Assembly (NCBI GenBank): GCA_007128075.1
Contig: SKYD01000226.1
Location: 1-5,687 of the forward strand
Direction of reading: 5' to 3'
DNA length: 5,687 bases
Origin: Thiorhodovibrio sp.
GTDB lineage: Bacteria; Pseudomonadota; Gammaproteobacteria; Chromatiales; Chromatiaceae
The notes beneath the pieces are model-generated. The model was given only the letters and a program-made list of their open reading frames with translations. It was not told the origin of the DNA and made no database searches. The position numbers were made by a program, and so were the translations under genes. Below, in pieces: positions 5,471 through 5,687 of the stretch. Each line of letters begins with the position of its first letter. Position 1 is the stretch's first letter.

Positions 5471-5687
5471 ATGCGCGATGTTCTCACTCAACTGGCCGAG
5501 GTGTTGCAAGCCCGCAAGCAAGCCGATCCGCAAAGCTCTTATGTGGCACAGCTCTATGCCAAGGGGCTGGATGCGATTCTAAAAAAGATCGGCGAGGAGG
5601 CCACCGAAACCGTGATGGCCGCCAAAGATGGCGAGCCAGAGCGCATCATCGCCGAGGTGGCTGATCTGTGGTTTCACACCTTGGTGC
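5471..5687 (+). CDS. hisE: Phosphoribosyl-ATP pyrophosphatase (5' part; 3' end outside window)
   Basis: Catalyses the second step of histidine biosynthesis, hydrolysing phosphoribosyl-ATP to phosphoribosyl-AMP and pyrophosphate; cytoplasmic, Mg2+-dependent, MazG-like all-alpha fold. The visible 72 residues contain the metal-binding signature: GEEATE gives E42-E43-x-x-E46, and EVAD gives E62-x-x-D65. They are linked by TVMAAKDG and preceded by SYVAQLYAKGLDAILKK, all typical of HisE. Stand-alone HisE proteins are about 100-110 residues, so some 35 residues are missing on the right. There is no HisI domain before it, so this is the separate, not the fused HisIE, form. It starts with ATG 5471; AGGA (5456-5459) is 11 bases upstream, a slightly long spacing. 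It sits 17 bases after the trpS stop and is probably read from the same transcript. No other his gene is visible in the window. Confidence 0.93.
   Translation, partial: MRDVLTQLAEVLQARKQADPQSSYVAQLYAKGLDAILKKIGEEATETVMAAKDGEPERIIAEVADLWFHTLV

Noticed and set aside
1..5687. CRISPR array, tRNA, rRNA, riboswitch or T-box leader (looked for especially ahead of trpS)
   Set aside because: No direct-repeat array or RNA signature was seen, and trpS follows the protease gene by only 15 bases, leaving no room for a leader.

Overview
The window reads as ordinary proteobacterial chromosome, most likely from a gammaproteobacterium or a relative. The reasons are protein family style (a long tryptophanyl-tRNA synthetase of about 400 residues, a stand-alone HisE, an M50 site-2 protease next to trpS), moderately high GC, dense gene packing, and TTG and GTG starts with good Shine-Dalgarno sites. 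The genus cannot be named from the sequence alone. It carries six confident genes, two of them cut by the window edges, plus one conserved-looking protein of unknown function and one possible small transposase relic.

Layout: (1) 1-710, plus strand, is the C-terminal part of a class I PLP-dependent aspartate aminotransferase. (2) 711-833 is a short convergent gap with AT-rich inverted repeats and a possible IS3-type transposase relic (752-922) that runs antisense into the end of the next gene. (3) 834-3456, minus strand, is a tight three-gene unit. In transcription order it encodes a 147-residue helical histidine-rich protein of unknown function, a soluble PAS-HisKA-HATPase histidine kinase whose ATG overlaps the previous stop (ATGA), and an AI-2E/PerM-family membrane protein 26 bases further on. 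(4) 3457-3527 is a 71-base divergent promoter region. (5) 3528-5687, plus strand, is a second operon: an M50 site-2 protease (TTG start), trpS (GTG start) and hisE, the last cut by the right edge.

How the genes may work together: the minus-strand unit looks like a signalling cassette. The small protein could be a sensor or regulator of the kinase, translated in step with it, and the membrane protein could be a co-expressed transporter. No response regulator is visible. The plus-strand operon combines membrane proteolysis, tRNA charging and histidine biosynthesis, with no evident shared pathway.

The most interesting points are the three-gene signalling unit with an H-x2-H-x2-H helix in its first protein, and a four-cysteine C-x21-C-x6-C-x2-C pattern in TrpRS that closely resembles the iron-sulfur site known from Thermotoga TrpRS. 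I did not find a clearly new defence, CRISPR, retroelement or RNA system.
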